Counted from the first letter of the stretch, positions 25,287 to 36,286 are shown. The stretch: DNA of 64,000 bases from DASZTV01 sp035548125 (GCA_035548125.1 DASZTV010000066.1:23311-87310), one strand, 5' to 3'. Made by a program: numbers and translations. The notes: generated by a model from the sequence alone, not told the origin.

Positions 25287-26236
25287 CAACCCACTCGACC
25301 GCGCTGCGGCGGGGAAGCGTGTCGTTGCGGCTCTACCCCCACGCGGACCTGCCCGCCGAGAAAGTCGTGGACGAGCTGCTCGCCCAGGCGCGGCTAGGTG
25401 AGAACTGCGGGTTCGACGGCCTGATGGTCAGCGAGCACCACAACGGGTTCGCCGGCTACCTGCCCAACCCGATCCAGGCCGCCGGGTGGTTGCTCGACGC
25501 CACCCGCTCCGCCTGGGCGGCACCGTGCCCGTTGCTGCTGCCGTTGCGTCCTGCTGCGCTCGTCGCGGAAGAGATCGCGTGGCTCGCCGCGCGGTTTCCG
25601 GGCCGAGTCGCAGTGGGGCTGGCCGCCGGCTCCCTCGAGGCGGACTTCACCATCGCGGACACCACGAAGGAGGACCTCACCGCGCGGTTCGCCGAGGGCA
25701 TGGCGACCGTCAGCGCGATGCTGCTCGGGCGCGATGCCGGGCCGCTTCCTGACGACCAGGCGATCGCGCGGTGCGCCGGCAACCCGGTTCCGGTCGTGAG
25801 TGCGGCGATGAGTCCTGCCGCATGTCGGCGCGCCGCGGACGCCGGAGTCGGGCTGCTGTTCGACTCACTGACGACCGTCGCCCGCTGCCGAGAGCTCGTC
25901 GACGTCTACCGGGATGCGGGTGGCGACGGACCCGTCGTACTGATCCGACGCGCCTCACCCGGCCCAGCACCTACCGAACGCGAGCAGGACCAGCTCAGGC
26001 TCTACCGCAGCTACGCTGCGCCCGCCGCCATCGAGCACTGGGGCGAGGACCAGCTCGCAAGCGGCGGTGCCGCCGAGATCGCCGAGCGGCTCGCCGCGCA
26101 GGCTTCGGCAGTCGGAGCGGACTGCCTCAACCTCCGGGTGCACGCACCGACGATGGCTCCCGGGCAGGCGCGCGCGCAGATCGAGGCGTTGGCGGAGGTG
26201 TGCGCCCTACTGGCTCGGGACTGGATCGCGCCCTAG
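25283..26236 (+). CDS. LLM-class (luciferase-like) flavin-dependent monooxygenase
   Basis: A 317-residue TIM-barrel protein of the bacterial luciferase family. Typical segments are LGENCGFDGLMVSEHHNGF near residue 45, the LAARFPGRVAVGLAAGS stretch near 105, and a C-terminal segment ADCLNLRVH in place of the more usual substrate/coenzyme loop. Cofactor could be FMN or F420. The GTG overlaps the SDR stop. In a pathway sense it probably acts with the two SDR proteins upstream. Confidence 0.75.
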   Translation: MTTHSTALRRGSVSLRLYPHADLPAEKVVDELLAQARLGENCGFDGLMVSEHHNGFAGYLPNPIQAAGWLLDATRSAWAAPCPLLLPLRPAALVAEEIAWLAARFPGRVAVGLAAGSLEADFTIADTTKEDLTARFAEGMATVSAMLLGRDAGPLPDDQAIARCAGNPVPVVSAAMSPAACRRAADAGVGLLFDSLTTVARCRELVDVYRDAGGDGPVVLIRRASPGPAPTEREQDQLRLYRSYAAPAAIEHWGEDQLASGGAAEIAERLAAQASAVGADCLNLRVHAPTMAPGQARAQIEALAEVCALLARDWIAP

Positions 26237-26251
26237 CGACGATTCTGACGA

Positions 26252-28462
26252 TCAGTGCCGGTACAGCGCGAGGACCGTGACGTCGTCGTCCTGACCGTCC
26301 GGCGGGGCAGCCGCTACCGCCCGGATCAGCAGGTCCGCCGCATCGTCCATGTCCCCGGTACGCCCGACCCCGGCCACGATCCGATCAATACCCTTGCCGA
26401 TGTCCTCGCCCCGGCGCTCCACCAGCCCGTCGGTGAGCAACACCAGCCCGGACCCATGCGGCAGTGACAGGGACGTCGTCCGACGTTCCTCCGCTTCGAT
26501 ACCGAGCGGCGTCCCGACCACCGGGTCCGCCGGGAAGCTGCCTTCGACAGTGACGACGATCGGCGGAAGGTGTCCCGCGGTTGCGACGCTCACCTCGCCG
26601 GAGGTCGCGTCGATCAGCAGGTAGAGAGCGGTCACGAGCTGTGCGCGATCGAGCACCGCGAAGTAGCGATCGACCTTCGTCAGCACCGCCACCGGAGCCG
26701 GGTCGATGGCGGCGTATGCGCGGATGATCGTGCGGACCTGCGCCATCGCGGCGGCCGCCTCGACACCTCGGCCCATGACGTCGCCGACGACCGCGACCAC
26801 CCGACCGTCGCCGAGCGGGAGCACGTCGTAGAAGTCGCCGCCGGCCTCCTCCTGTCCGGCGGGGCTGTAGTGCGCCGCCACGCTCCAACCCGGGATCGGG
26901 GGCGTCCGGTCGGGCAGCAGCGCACGTTGCAGGTTCACCGACGCCGCGCGCTCGGCAGCGTAGGTCTCGGTGCGCAGCAACGTCTGGGCGGTCTGCGCAG
27001 CCAGGGCCAGGACGAACTCCCGTTCGTCGGCATCGAAGAACCGGCGAGAGGTGAAACTGAACCGAAGTGCACCGAGGATGCGGGCCCCGACGCGTAGCGG
27101 CACCGCGCACATCGACACGGTCGTCGCTTCGAACCCTCGAAGGGTCGGGTAGCGGCGGTCTCGCTCCTCGCGGGACTCCAGCCAGACCGGCGCCCCGGTA
27201 CGCAGCGCGGTTGCCGCGGGTAGCGGCGCATCGAGACGCTCCTCTCGCAGCGCCCCCACCAGTTCTGCGGCGTACCCGACGGTTCCCGGCACCTCGAGGT
27301 GGGTGCCGTCCTCGGCGGGCACCAGCAGGCCGCCGCCCGCCGCGTCCAGTGCGGTGACGCCCTCGGAGACGACGACCTCGGCGACGTCCTCGGGCGTACG
27401 GGCGTTGGCAAGTGCCGCAGTCACCCGCTGCAACCGGGCGGCACGGCTGGTGGTGCGCTGCAGCGCCTCCAGCCGCTCGATCTCCTCGAGCATGCGGTTC
27501 TCGAAGGGCACGACCGGTGCAGGCGACCGGCCGGATGCCAGATCGCGGATCTGAGAGACCACCGCGTCGACGTACCAGTGCCGGAACAGCCGATGCGCCG
27601 GTGGCGTCTCCAACGTGAGGAGCCGAGCCGCCCGAGCGTGGGCGTCCGTCTCGTCGAGCGCGGCGAGGTAGGCCTCGCCGGCGTCCGCGGCGCTCTCCGG
27701 AAGCTCGAGTCGCAGCCTGGTGCGCACCTCTCCGCGGCGCAGCGCGGCCAGCGCCTGGCGCTTGATCGCGTCGCGCGCCTCCGCGAACCCGTGGACGACG
27801 GTCCGGATCAGCTGAGCCAGGTGCTCCGGGACGTCGACCCCGAACTCCGCCCCGGTCGTGGCCAGTGAGAACTCGCGCACGAGGTTGTCGATGTGTGACT
27901 TCGCGTCGATCAGCAAGTCCGTGGGGACATCGCCGAGGATCACCGAGTAGCGCGGGACCAGGTCAAGGGGCCCCGTCGCATCGATCCATTCGTCGAGCAG
28001 TTCATCGATCGCCGTCCCGGTCAGGTCCGGCTCGAGCGGCTGGTGCCCCGGGGTCAGCTCGGCCCACACGATCTTGCCGGTGTCCTCGGTGCGTTCTATC
28101 CCCCACCGGGTCGCAATCGAGGCGATCAACCCGAGCCCGCGGCCCGTCATGTTGGTGGTGCTGCCGGCGGCCTGCACCGGCGGGCGAGGGTTGCCGTCGC
28201 GCACCTCGAGCCGGATCCGGTCGGCGCCACCATTCACCGCCACCCACACCGGCGGGGTGCCGTGCTGGACCGCGTTGGCGAGCAGCTCCGCCGCGACCAA
28301 AGCGGCGTCATCGGCCAGAGCTATCGCGCCCCGGGCGAGCACCTCGCGCTCGACGAAGGCGCGCGCGGCACGCACGGCCGCGGGTGAGGAGTCGAGCACC
28401 AGCTCAACTCGCTCCATCACGGCGATGGGCACGTCGGTGCCCTCCTCCGCTTCAACGCACAC
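26252..28462 (-). CDS. SpoIIE/RsbU-type PP2C phosphatase with kinase-like ATPase and GAF domains
   Basis: A 736-residue regulator. Residues ~15-138 form a GHKL anti-sigma kinase domain (ELLANAVQHG, DGNPRPP, GRGLGLI). A helical region follows, then a GAF domain (~340-490), then a C-terminal PP2C SpoIIE domain with GGDFYDVLPL, VGDVMGRGVEAAA and LLTDGLVERRG. Having a kinase and a phosphatase for the same kind of Ser phosphorylation in one chain suggests control of an anti-sigma antagonist switch. No STAS partner is nearby. It converges with the flavin-enzyme gene. Confidence 0.85.
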   Translation of the reverse strand: MCVEAEEGTDVPIAVMERVELVLDSSPAAVRAARAFVEREVLARGAIALADDAALVAAELLANAVQHGTPPVWVAVNGGADRIRLEVRDGNPRPPVQAAGSTTNMTGRGLGLIASIATRWGIERTEDTGKIVWAELTPGHQPLEPDLTGTAIDELLDEWIDATGPLDLVPRYSVILGDVPTDLLIDAKSHIDNLVREFSLATTGAEFGVDVPEHLAQLIRTVVHGFAEARDAIKRQALAALRRGEVRTRLRLELPESAADAGEAYLAALDETDAHARAARLLTLETPPAHRLFRHWYVDAVVSQIRDLASGRSPAPVVPFENRMLEEIERLEALQRTTSRAARLQRVTAALANARTPEDVAEVVVSEGVTALDAAGGGLLVPAEDGTHLEVPGTVGYAAELVGALREERLDAPLPAATALRTGAPVWLESREERDRRYPTLRGFEATTVSMCAVPLRVGARILGALRFSFTSRRFFDADEREFVLALAAQTAQTLLRTETYAAERAASVNLQRALLPDRTPPIPGWSVAAHYSPAGQEEAGGDFYDVLPLGDGRVVAVVGDVMGRGVEAAAAMAQVRTIIRAYAAIDPAPVAVLTKVDRYFAVLDRAQLVTALYLLIDATSGEVSVATAGHLPPIVVTVEGSFPADPVVGTPLGIEAEERRTTSLSLPHGSGLVLLTDGLVERRGEDIGKGIDRIVAGVGRTGDMDDAADLLIRAVAAAPPDGQDDDVTVLALYRH

Positions 28463-28533
28463 TTTCTAGCCCTACCCAGCTCCGCCCTGACTTTTCCCGC
28501 CAAATCGGTGAATCGGCTGACAGGATGTCGGCC

Positions 28534-29544
28534 ATGCCCTCAGACTCGGCGAAGCGCACGATCGGGTTGCTCGGCGCCACCGGTTACACCGGCCGGCTCA
28601 CGGCAACCGAGTTCGCCCTTCGTGAGATACCGGTACGCCTCGGCGGACGGTCGGCCGACCGGCTCGCCAAGGTCGACGCTGCGGAAGGCAGTGAGCGCGT
28701 CGTCGTCGACACGACCGATCGGGCCTCCCTCGACCGCTACCTCGCCGGCCTCGATCTTGTCATCTCCACGGTCGGCCCGTTCGAGCTGCTCGGGCGGCCG
28801 GTCGTGGACGCGGCCGTCGCCGCCGGGGTGCACTACATCGACTCGACCGGCGAGCCGGACTTCATGACCTGGGCCTACGAGACGTACGGGGACGCGGTCA
28901 CCGCAGTGGTCCCGGCGTGCGGGTACGACTACGTACCGAGCGACTGCGCCGCGTCCGTCGCCGCGTCGATGCTCGACGGCAAGCCCGAGCGCATCGACAT
29001 CGGCTACGCGATAACCGGGATCAAGGCAACGCGCGGCACCGCCCGCAGCGCTCTCGGCGCCGTCCTCGCCCAGGGAAACCCGCAGATCCGTCGCTCCACG
29101 ATCGCCGGCCGGCCGGCACTGCAGGTCCCGCTGGGCGATCTACGGACCACCGGAAGGTGGGCCGGCGACGCCACGCTCACTGCGAACGTCGCCGTCTCCA
29201 GGGCGGCGCACGCCGTAGCGCCGGTCATGGGACCGCTGAGCGGCCCGATGCTGAAGCTGAGTGCGCCCCTGCTTCGACGCATGGTCGAACGGATGCCGGA
29301 AGGGCCCACTGACGAGGCGCGCACGGCCGCCAAGGGAACCGTCTCCGCCACCGCGACCCGCGGCAGCCAGTCGGCCACGGTCAGCGTCGACGTCAACGAC
29401 GTCTACGCGTTCACCGCGCTGTCCCTCGTCGAGTTCGCGTTGCAGGTCGAGGGCAAGGGCGCGATGTCACCCGCGCAGTCCGTCGACGCGGGGACGATGC
29501 TCGACGCCCTCAGCGGCCCGCTGCTGTCCTGGCGCCGCCACTGA
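28534..29544 (+). CDS. Saccharopine dehydrogenase-like NADP-binding protein
   Basis: A 336-residue Rossmann-fold protein with the nucleotide motif GLLGATGYTGRL (~residues 11-22) and LDLVISTVGPFELLG typical of the saccharopine dehydrogenase-like family, which includes mycobacterial trans-acting enoyl reductases. HYIDSTGEP and PACGYDYVPSDC are conserved family segments. Lysine biosynthesis is not implied. The ATG at 28534 was chosen over 28525 for ribosome-site spacing. Substrate unknown. Confidence 0.8.
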   Translation: MPSDSAKRTIGLLGATGYTGRLTATEFALREIPVRLGGRSADRLAKVDAAEGSERVVVDTTDRASLDRYLAGLDLVISTVGPFELLGRPVVDAAVAAGVHYIDSTGEPDFMTWAYETYGDAVTAVVPACGYDYVPSDCAASVAASMLDGKPERIDIGYAITGIKATRGTARSALGAVLAQGNPQIRRSTIAGRPALQVPLGDLRTTGRWAGDATLTANVAVSRAAHAVAPVMGPLSGPMLKLSAPLLRRMVERMPEGPTDEARTAAKGTVSATATRGSQSATVSVDVNDVYAFTALSLVEFALQVEGKGAMSPAQSVDAGTMLDALSGPLLSWRRH

Positions 29545-29619
29545 CCCGAAGCAGCACACGAAGTCCCGCGATCACGTGCCGATCGCGCCGATCATCCGAT
29601 CCGGCGAGGACTTGATGTG

Positions 29620-30648
29620 CTACTTCGTGGCGGCGATGAGCTCGGCGATCTGCACCGCGTTGAGGGCGGCGCCCTTGCGCAGGTTGTCGCCGCTGACGAA
29701 CAGCGCGAGACCGCGCCGGTCGGACACTCCTGGGTCCTGACGCAGCCGACCGACGTAGCTCGGGTCCTGGCCTGCCGCCATGAGAGGTGTCGGGACGTCG
29801 GCGAGGACCACGCCCGGGGCCGAGGTGAGGATCTCGCGAGCGCGATCGACCGGCAGCGGGCGCGAGAACTCCGCGTTAATCGACAGCGAGTGCCCGGTGA
29901 ATACGGGCACTCGCACGCACGTGCCGGACACCGCGAGGTCGGGGATCCCGAGGATCTTGCGGCTCTCGTTGCGGAGCTTCTTCTCCTCGTCGGTCTCGAG
30001 CTCGCCGTCGTCGACGATCGAGCCGGCCATCGGCAGCACGTTGAACGCGATGGGCGCGACGTACTTCTCCGGCTGCGGGAATGACACCGCGTCGCCGTCG
30101 TGGGTCAGCTCGGCCGCGCGGTCGACCACTTGACGGACCTGTTTGTCGAGCTCGTCGACACCGGCCGTCCCGCTCCCCGACACGGCCTGGTACGTACTGA
30201 CCACGAGCCTGATGAGCCCGGCGTCGTCATGCAGCGGACGCAGCGGCGGCATCGCGACCATCGTGGTGCAGTTCGGGTTGGCGATGATGCCCTTGCGCGC
30301 CTCGGCAATCGCCTCCGGGTTGACCTCGCTCACCACGAGCGGCACGTCGGGATCCATCCGCCACGCGGAGGAGTTGTCGATGACGGCGACTCCGGCGGCG
30401 GCGAACCGCTCCGCCTGCGCCCGAGATGTAGTGGCACCTGCCGAGAACAGCGCGATGTCCAACCCGCGCGGGTCGGCAACCGATGCGTCCTCGACCACGA
30501 CCTCGCCATCACGCCATGGCAGCGTCGAACCGGCCGACCGCGACGACGCGAAGTAGCGGATCTGCTCGACGGGAAAGTCGCGCTCGGCGAGAAGCTTGCG
30601 CATCACGCCGCCGACCTGACCGGTCGCGCCGACCACACCGACTCTCAT
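29620..30648 (-). CDS. asd: Aspartate-semialdehyde dehydrogenase
   Basis: A 342-residue enzyme of the aspartate pathway (lysine, diaminopimelate, threonine, methionine). NADP motif VGATGQVGGVM at the N-terminus, catalytic Cys in ANPNCTTM, and the substrate-binding region with His in VFTGHSLSI. It follows ask in the same direction with a 52-base gap, the classic ask-asd operon (Rv3709c-Rv3708c). A longer ORF upstream is the shadow of the ask 3' end. Confidence 0.95.
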   Translation of the reverse strand: MRVGVVGATGQVGGVMRKLLAERDFPVEQIRYFASSRSAGSTLPWRDGEVVVEDASVADPRGLDIALFSAGATTSRAQAERFAAAGVAVIDNSSAWRMDPDVPLVVSEVNPEAIAEARKGIIANPNCTTMVAMPPLRPLHDDAGLIRLVVSTYQAVSGSGTAGVDELDKQVRQVVDRAAELTHDGDAVSFPQPEKYVAPIAFNVLPMAGSIVDDGELETDEEKKLRNESRKILGIPDLAVSGTCVRVPVFTGHSLSINAEFSRPLPVDRAREILTSAPGVVLADVPTPLMAAGQDPSYVGRLRQDPGVSDRRGLALFVSGDNLRKGAALNAVQIAELIAATK

Positions 30649-30700
30649 TCGGGGCCCCCGCGGAGTTGTGAGCGAATCGAAGAAGTTCGTCGGGCCTCGC

Positions 30701-31969
<1,269 letters not shown>

Positions 31970-31992
31970 GCTCCAAGGATACGGACCGTGCG

Positions 31993-34900
31993 TTAGCCGA
32001 GCGAGACGATTCCCTGCGCGTAAAGCACCGCGAAGGCGAGCGCGGGAATGCCGAGGACCCGCGTCCACCAGGTCTGGACCCACTCATCGCCGTCGCGGGC
32101 GCTGGACGTGACCAGCTGAACGAACAAGAAGCACACCGCGATCAAGAAGAAGGCCCAGGCCACGACCTGGTTCGTGTCGGTCAACACGTGACCCAAGCCG
32201 TGGAAGATCCAGTTCCCCACCGCGATGGCGAAGATCAGCCCGATGATCCCTCCAGGCACCACCTTCCGCAGGAACGGCCAGTTGGGCATGGCGTCCTCGT
32301 AGATCGCGAGAACCATCGTCGCGAGGAGCGCGGCGGCGCTGGCGTACAGCTCCCAGACCTCGCCCATGTAGGACTCGGCGAAGAAGATGATGATCGCCGT
32401 CTTTGCGATCGCGCCCAACCACTGGACCGGTATCGACACTGCGGTGTCCTCCGCGGGCACGACCCGCGTGAGGCGCTGGGGATACCAGTGCATGACGAGT
32501 GTCTCCGCGGCGTACCGTGCCACGACGCAGCCAAGCGCGATGAACGCCACGGTTCGGACGTTGTCGTCCAGCGGTACGTCGACACCGGCCAGGCCGGGCA
32601 GCGCGTCGATCGCCTTCGTCAGCGCCCACATGCCGAGCAGGCCGCCGACGACGATGTCCCCGGCACGGTCGTACCACTCGGCGAGATCGAGCGCGGGTTC
32701 GCGCCGCAGGCTGCGCGTCGCGGATACGACCATGATGACGGAGAAGAACACGATGTCCGTGTCGATCAATGAGCGCAGGTCCGCAGCGCCGTGCACGCCG
32801 CCACCGGCGAGCACGAGGACGCTGTACACCGCGGCCGCGAGGAAGCCGGCGAACACGTCGAAGATGCCGACGACGATGATCGCGACGGCCAGTCCGGTCG
32901 CGGGGGGAAGCGCCTCGTAGTGCGCATTTGCGGCAGCCAGGCCGCCGAGCGCCAGACCGGAGATCGGCACCAACAGTGCGAGCGACCCGAACATCGCCCG
33001 CAGGTAGTTCCCGTCGTTCACCACCCGGGCGAGCAGCGGGGAGAACCTCGCAATGCTGTTGGGAAGGCGGGCGCTGAGCCGATCGACCGCTCTCGACCCA
33101 GGCGCTCGGTGCGTGCGCGAGCGGTCGCCCCGCTCCAGATCCTCTTCGAGCGTGCCGGTCTCGTTGACATCGACCTCGGACTCATCGCCCGACCGCTTCA
33201 CCGAGGCCGACTGCGAGGGACGGGCGGAACCAGGCCGGGCCGACCCGCCGGATCGTCCCCCGGTCAGCGAGGCACCGCCGAGAGCGGTCGCGCTGGCCCC
33301 CAGACCACCCGCGATGAGAGCGACCGCCATGACGCCGATGACGGTTCGTTCGGTCTGCTTCGGGTGGTCGGCGGCGAGGTACACCGGCAGCCCGAAGTTC
33401 TTGCCGGAGACCGTGAACGCGACGGTGCGTTCGACCGGGCTTCCAGCCGCAGTGGTGCCATCGACCACGAGCGAGTGCCGACCTGATGAAAGGCCGGACG
33501 GCAGCGCGGCCGACGAGCTGAGCGTTCCATCGTGAGCAACGGTGAACCGACCGATCACCTGGGGTGCCGAGTGCACGGTGATCGTCGCGATTGATCCGGG
33601 CTTGAGACCGGTCCCGGTCACTGCCACCGGCGCACCGGCAACCGGCGTTCCCGTGGTGCTGGTGAGCGTGACGTTGAGATTCTGCCCGGGCGCGGGAGGT
33701 GATCCGACTGACGGCGATCCGGGCCCGGAACTCGATCCTGAGCCTGGCGATCCGCCGCCCGACGGTCCCGCCGCGGGACCTCCCGGGCCAACGCCGGACG
33801 GCGGAGTGCCCGATGCGGACGCTGCCGGACTCGACGATGACCGACTGGAAGCCGGCGTGCTGGGGTTCGACGACGACGACGACGACGGCTTTGACGACGT
33901 CGGGGGTGACGTCGACGGCTTCGGTGACGTCGACGGCGACGTCGACGGCGACGGCTTCGGTGACTTCGACGGCGACGTCGACGTCGACGGCTTCGGTGAC
34001 GTCGACGGCGACGTGGTCGGTGTGGTGCTCGGTGATGTCGTCGGGGAACTCGAGGGCGTCGCCGTCGGCGAGGTCGAAGGCGTCGGCGAGGCAGTCGGTG
34101 ACTGCGTCGGCGGCGGAGTGGGGCCGCCCCCACCACCGCCGTCGATCAAGACGTAGGTGAACCGGTCGGCGGAACTGATCGTCGAGGTCCCGCCAGGAGT
34201 GGTGACGACGACGTCGACGGCGCCCGAACGGCGGGCCGGCGCTTGCACGGTCAACGTCGTGTCGGAGACCACGACCAGGTTGGTCCCGAGCGCAGTCCCG
34301 AAGTGCACCGCGGTGGCCCCGGTCAGCCCGGTTCCCTCTACGTCGACAGAGACACCCGTCGTCGGACCGTGGGCCGGCGACACCGCCGTAACCGTCGGGA
34401 CCGGGTCGTAGCTGAACCCGTCGGCCGTGCCGGTCAACGAGGTCCCCGTCGGTCCGACGACGGTCACATCCACTGTCCCGGCAGAGTGCGCCGGCGCGTC
34501 GACGGTCAGCTCGGTGTCGGAGTCGACCGTGAGGTTCGTCCCGGCAACGCCGCCAAAATCGACCTCCGTCGCACCCGTGAAGCCGCTGCCGTCGACCACC
34601 ACACCGGTCAGTCCGGACAGCGGCCCAGCCGCCGGAGTCACTGCGGTCACGGCCGGCGGGCTGTAGTGGGCGTAGAGGGTCGCCGGACATGACGGCGCGC
34701 AGGAGGTGTCGTCTCCGGCTGGAGCGAGTGCGGCCGTGAGGTCCGTCGTCGCGGTCACCTCCGTGCCGCCGGTTGGTTGGGTGAACCACCCCTGGAAGGT
34801 CGACGTCAGGGGCGGGGTCGGCCCGCTCGGCAGCGACATCGAGGCCGCTTGGTAGGTCCCCGCGTACACGTCGTCCGTCGGCGGCGCGGCGCCGCCACCG

Positions 34901-35154
34901 CCGTTGACGTCGTAGGACACGACGAAGTCGTGATGCGAGACCGACAGCTCGCCGGGCGGATGGTTCGTGTCGAGCAGCGCCGCGCCGGGCTCGATCGTGA
35001 TCGCTCCGTCGTTGACGACCTCACCTGGGCCGCCAAACCCGAGCGGCGAGGTGGACGGAGCAAGGTCGATGGTGCCGGCGTTGGTCAGCGTCACCCCCGC
35101 GGGACGAACTCGTACCGCTCGAGCCGCAGAGTCCCACCGGAGGAGATCGACCAC
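31993..35154 (-). CDS. Large IPT/TIG surface protein with C-terminal membrane domain, 3' part of a frameshifted gene
   Basis: This open frame continues the gene at 35091-36236 after a one-base shift. Order of domains: an edge of the glycine-rich repeat region, a Listeria-Bacteroides (Flg_new-like) repeat (YDVNGGGG...FQGWFTQPTGG...LYAHY), two IPT/TIG domains (PTVTAVSPAHGPTTG and a preceding PPAVTAVTPAAGP), a Pro/Ser/Thr/Lys-rich linker of about 130 residues built from TSPSTSPKPS-like units, one Ig-like segment, then about 350 residues with eight or so membrane helices. I do not recognise the C-terminal membrane domain. The gene ends 23 bases before ask. Confidence 0.7.
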   Translation of the reverse strand: MVDLLRWDSAARAVRVRPAGVTLTNAGTIDLAPSTSPLGFGGPGEVVNDGAITIEPGAALLDTNHPPGELSVSHHDFVVSYDVNGGGGAAPPTDDVYAGTYQAASMSLPSGPTPPLTSTFQGWFTQPTGGTEVTATTDLTAALAPAGDDTSCAPSCPATLYAHYSPPAVTAVTPAAGPLSGLTGVVVDGSGFTGATEVDFGGVAGTNLTVDSDTELTVDAPAHSAGTVDVTVVGPTGTSLTGTADGFSYDPVPTVTAVSPAHGPTTGVSVDVEGTGLTGATAVHFGTALGTNLVVVSDTTLTVQAPARRSGAVDVVVTTPGGTSTISSADRFTYVLIDGGGGGGPTPPPTQSPTASPTPSTSPTATPSSSPTTSPSTTPTTSPSTSPKPSTSTSPSKSPKPSPSTSPSTSPKPSTSPPTSSKPSSSSSSNPSTPASSRSSSSPAASASGTPPSGVGPGGPAAGPSGGGSPGSGSSSGPGSPSVGSPPAPGQNLNVTLTSTTGTPVAGAPVAVTGTGLKPGSIATITVHSAPQVIGRFTVAHDGTLSSSAALPSGLSSGRHSLVVDGTTAAGSPVERTVAFTVSGKNFGLPVYLAADHPKQTERTVIGVMAVALIAGGLGASATALGGASLTGGRSGGSARPGSARPSQSASVKRSGDESEVDVNETGTLEEDLERGDRSRTHRAPGSRAVDRLSARLPNSIARFSPLLARVVNDGNYLRAMFGSLALLVPISGLALGGLAAANAHYEALPPATGLAVAIIVVGIFDVFAGFLAAAVYSVLVLAGGGVHGAADLRSLIDTDIVFFSVIMVVSATRSLRREPALDLAEWYDRAGDIVVGGLLGMWALTKAIDALPGLAGVDVPLDDNVRTVAFIALGCVVARYAAETLVMHWYPQRLTRVVPAEDTAVSIPVQWLGAIAKTAIIIFFAESYMGEVWELYASAAALLATMVLAIYEDAMPNWPFLRKVVPGGIIGLIFAIAVGNWIFHGLGHVLTDTNQVVAWAFFLIAVCFLFVQLVTSSARDGDEWVQTWWTRVLGIPALAFAVLYAQGIVSLG

Positions 35155-36236
35155 GCCCCGACGGTGGAGGACGGCGTCGGGCCGATCATGCCAGGGGTGC
35201 CACCGCCGGATCCGACGTCCTCAGCAAGGTTGAGGCTGCCGTCAGCGGCTGACATGGCGGTGAGCGTCCCGCCCGAGACCGTCACCGCCGATTCGCTTCC
35301 GCCCGCTCTCGCGGGGAAGCCCGAAGTGTTGATGCGCGTGCCCGCACCGCCGCCGCCGACCCCCGCGCCGCCGCCCCCGGTACCACCCGTTCCAGAGGGA
35401 GCCGACGACGACGCATCGAGCGAGCCTCCAGAGACGACAACCGGGAATCCGTTGCCTCCTGGGCCTGCGGTGAGTGCGTTTGCTGCGCCGCCGCCGCCTC
35501 CCACGCCTGCGGCACTGCCGCTGCGGCCCGTGGTGCCAACGGCTATGCCGCCGCCGCCGATCGCGGTGACCGTACCCCCCGAGACCGTCAGTCCCGCGCC
35601 GCTGCCTCCGGCGCTGGATCCGAGCCCTCCGCCGCCTCCGATGCCTGCGCCTGCACCACCCGTACTCGTCGAGTTGCCCCCGGTGGCGGTGACCGTCCCG
35701 CCGGTGATGGTCACCTGACCCGCGGTCTTGCCCACGTTGCCGCCGATACCTGCAGACGTCGGCCCGCCCGTCACCGTCAGGTGGCCGGAGCCACCGCTGC
35801 TGTCGTCAACGGTGAACGTGCCCGCGGCCAGGGCGACAGGCGTGGTGACGGCGTCCGCGACATTGATACCGGCGATCGCGCTCGTCAGACCCGAAATCGT
35901 CAGCGTGTTTCCGGCCAGATCGAGCGTGATCGCCTGGCCCGAGGCAACCGTCAGGTTCTCGCCCCCGGCGTTGGTGATGTCCGCCCCCAGCGCGACGCAG
36001 TCACCGGTCGGTGCGGCGAAGTACGACGTCAGATCACCCCACGTCGTCACGACCTGGGTGCAGGTCGTACCCGCCGCGAATGCCGACGGCGTTGCGGCAA
36101 GCTCGAGCCCGAACGCCGCCATGAAGACTGCGGTGAACACCGCCAGCGTCCGTACCGCGCGCAGCATCACGCCGGCCCCGCACCCCATACGGCGGGCCGC
36201 ATCTAGACGGGCGCGGCGTTCCACCCCTTGCTCCAT
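35091..36236 (-). CDS. Large surface protein, 5' part: signal peptide and glycine-rich repeats
   Basis: About 381 residues. A signal peptide (MLRAVRTLAVFTAVFMAAF..., cleaved near SAFA) begins at residue ~24. It is followed by beta-helix-like repeats of the form TVSGGTVTAIGGGG / VTITGGTVTATGG, very rich in Gly and resembling autotransporter and RHS-type surface proteins. The frame closes at TGA (35091-35093) inside ...EYEFVPRG, just where the other frame continues ...RPAGVTLTNAGTID. A missing or extra base in the GCGGGGGTG run (35091-35101) explains it. Other starts (ATG 36188 or 36167) are possible. Confidence 0.65.
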   Translation of the reverse strand: MEQGVERRARLDAARRMGCGAGVMLRAVRTLAVFTAVFMAAFGLELAATPSAFAAGTTCTQVVTTWGDLTSYFAAPTGDCVALGADITNAGGENLTVASGQAITLDLAGNTLTISGLTSAIAGINVADAVTTPVALAAGTFTVDDSSGGSGHLTVTGGPTSAGIGGNVGKTAGQVTITGGTVTATGGNSTSTGGAGAGIGGGGGLGSSAGGSGAGLTVSGGTVTAIGGGGIAVGTTGRSGSAAGVGGGGGAANALTAGPGGNGFPVVVSGGSLDASSSAPSGTGGTGGGGAGVGGGGAGTRINTSGFPARAGGSESAVTVSGGTLTAMSAADGSLNLAEDVGSGGGTPGMIGPTPSSTVGAWSISSGGTLRLERYEFVPRG

Positions 36237-36245
36237 CCCCAAGTA

Positions 36246-36267
36246 ACCGCGGACGCTGGGCCGCGGT
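36246..36267 (-). terminator. Hairpin downstream of recR
   Basis: Inverted repeat ACCGCGG (36246-36252) with CCGCGGT (36261-36267), loop of eight. On the minus strand it follows the recR stop and precedes the large surface-protein gene, so it may terminate ybaB-recR or act as the leader of the next gene. Confidence 0.5.
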
Positions 36268-36286
36268 CTTGCGAGGAGCCTAACGG

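Noticed and set aside
28534..29544. Lysine biosynthesis role for the saccharopine dehydrogenase-like gene, since ask and asd are near
   Set aside because: The gene is convergent with asd and its family includes lipid-related reductases; no lysine-pathway feature is visible.
33865..34090. Short-period repeats of GACGTCGACGGC type that look like a minisatellite or CRISPR-like array
   Set aside because: They simply encode the Thr/Ser/Pro/Lys linker of the large surface protein; units are irregular and have no spacers.
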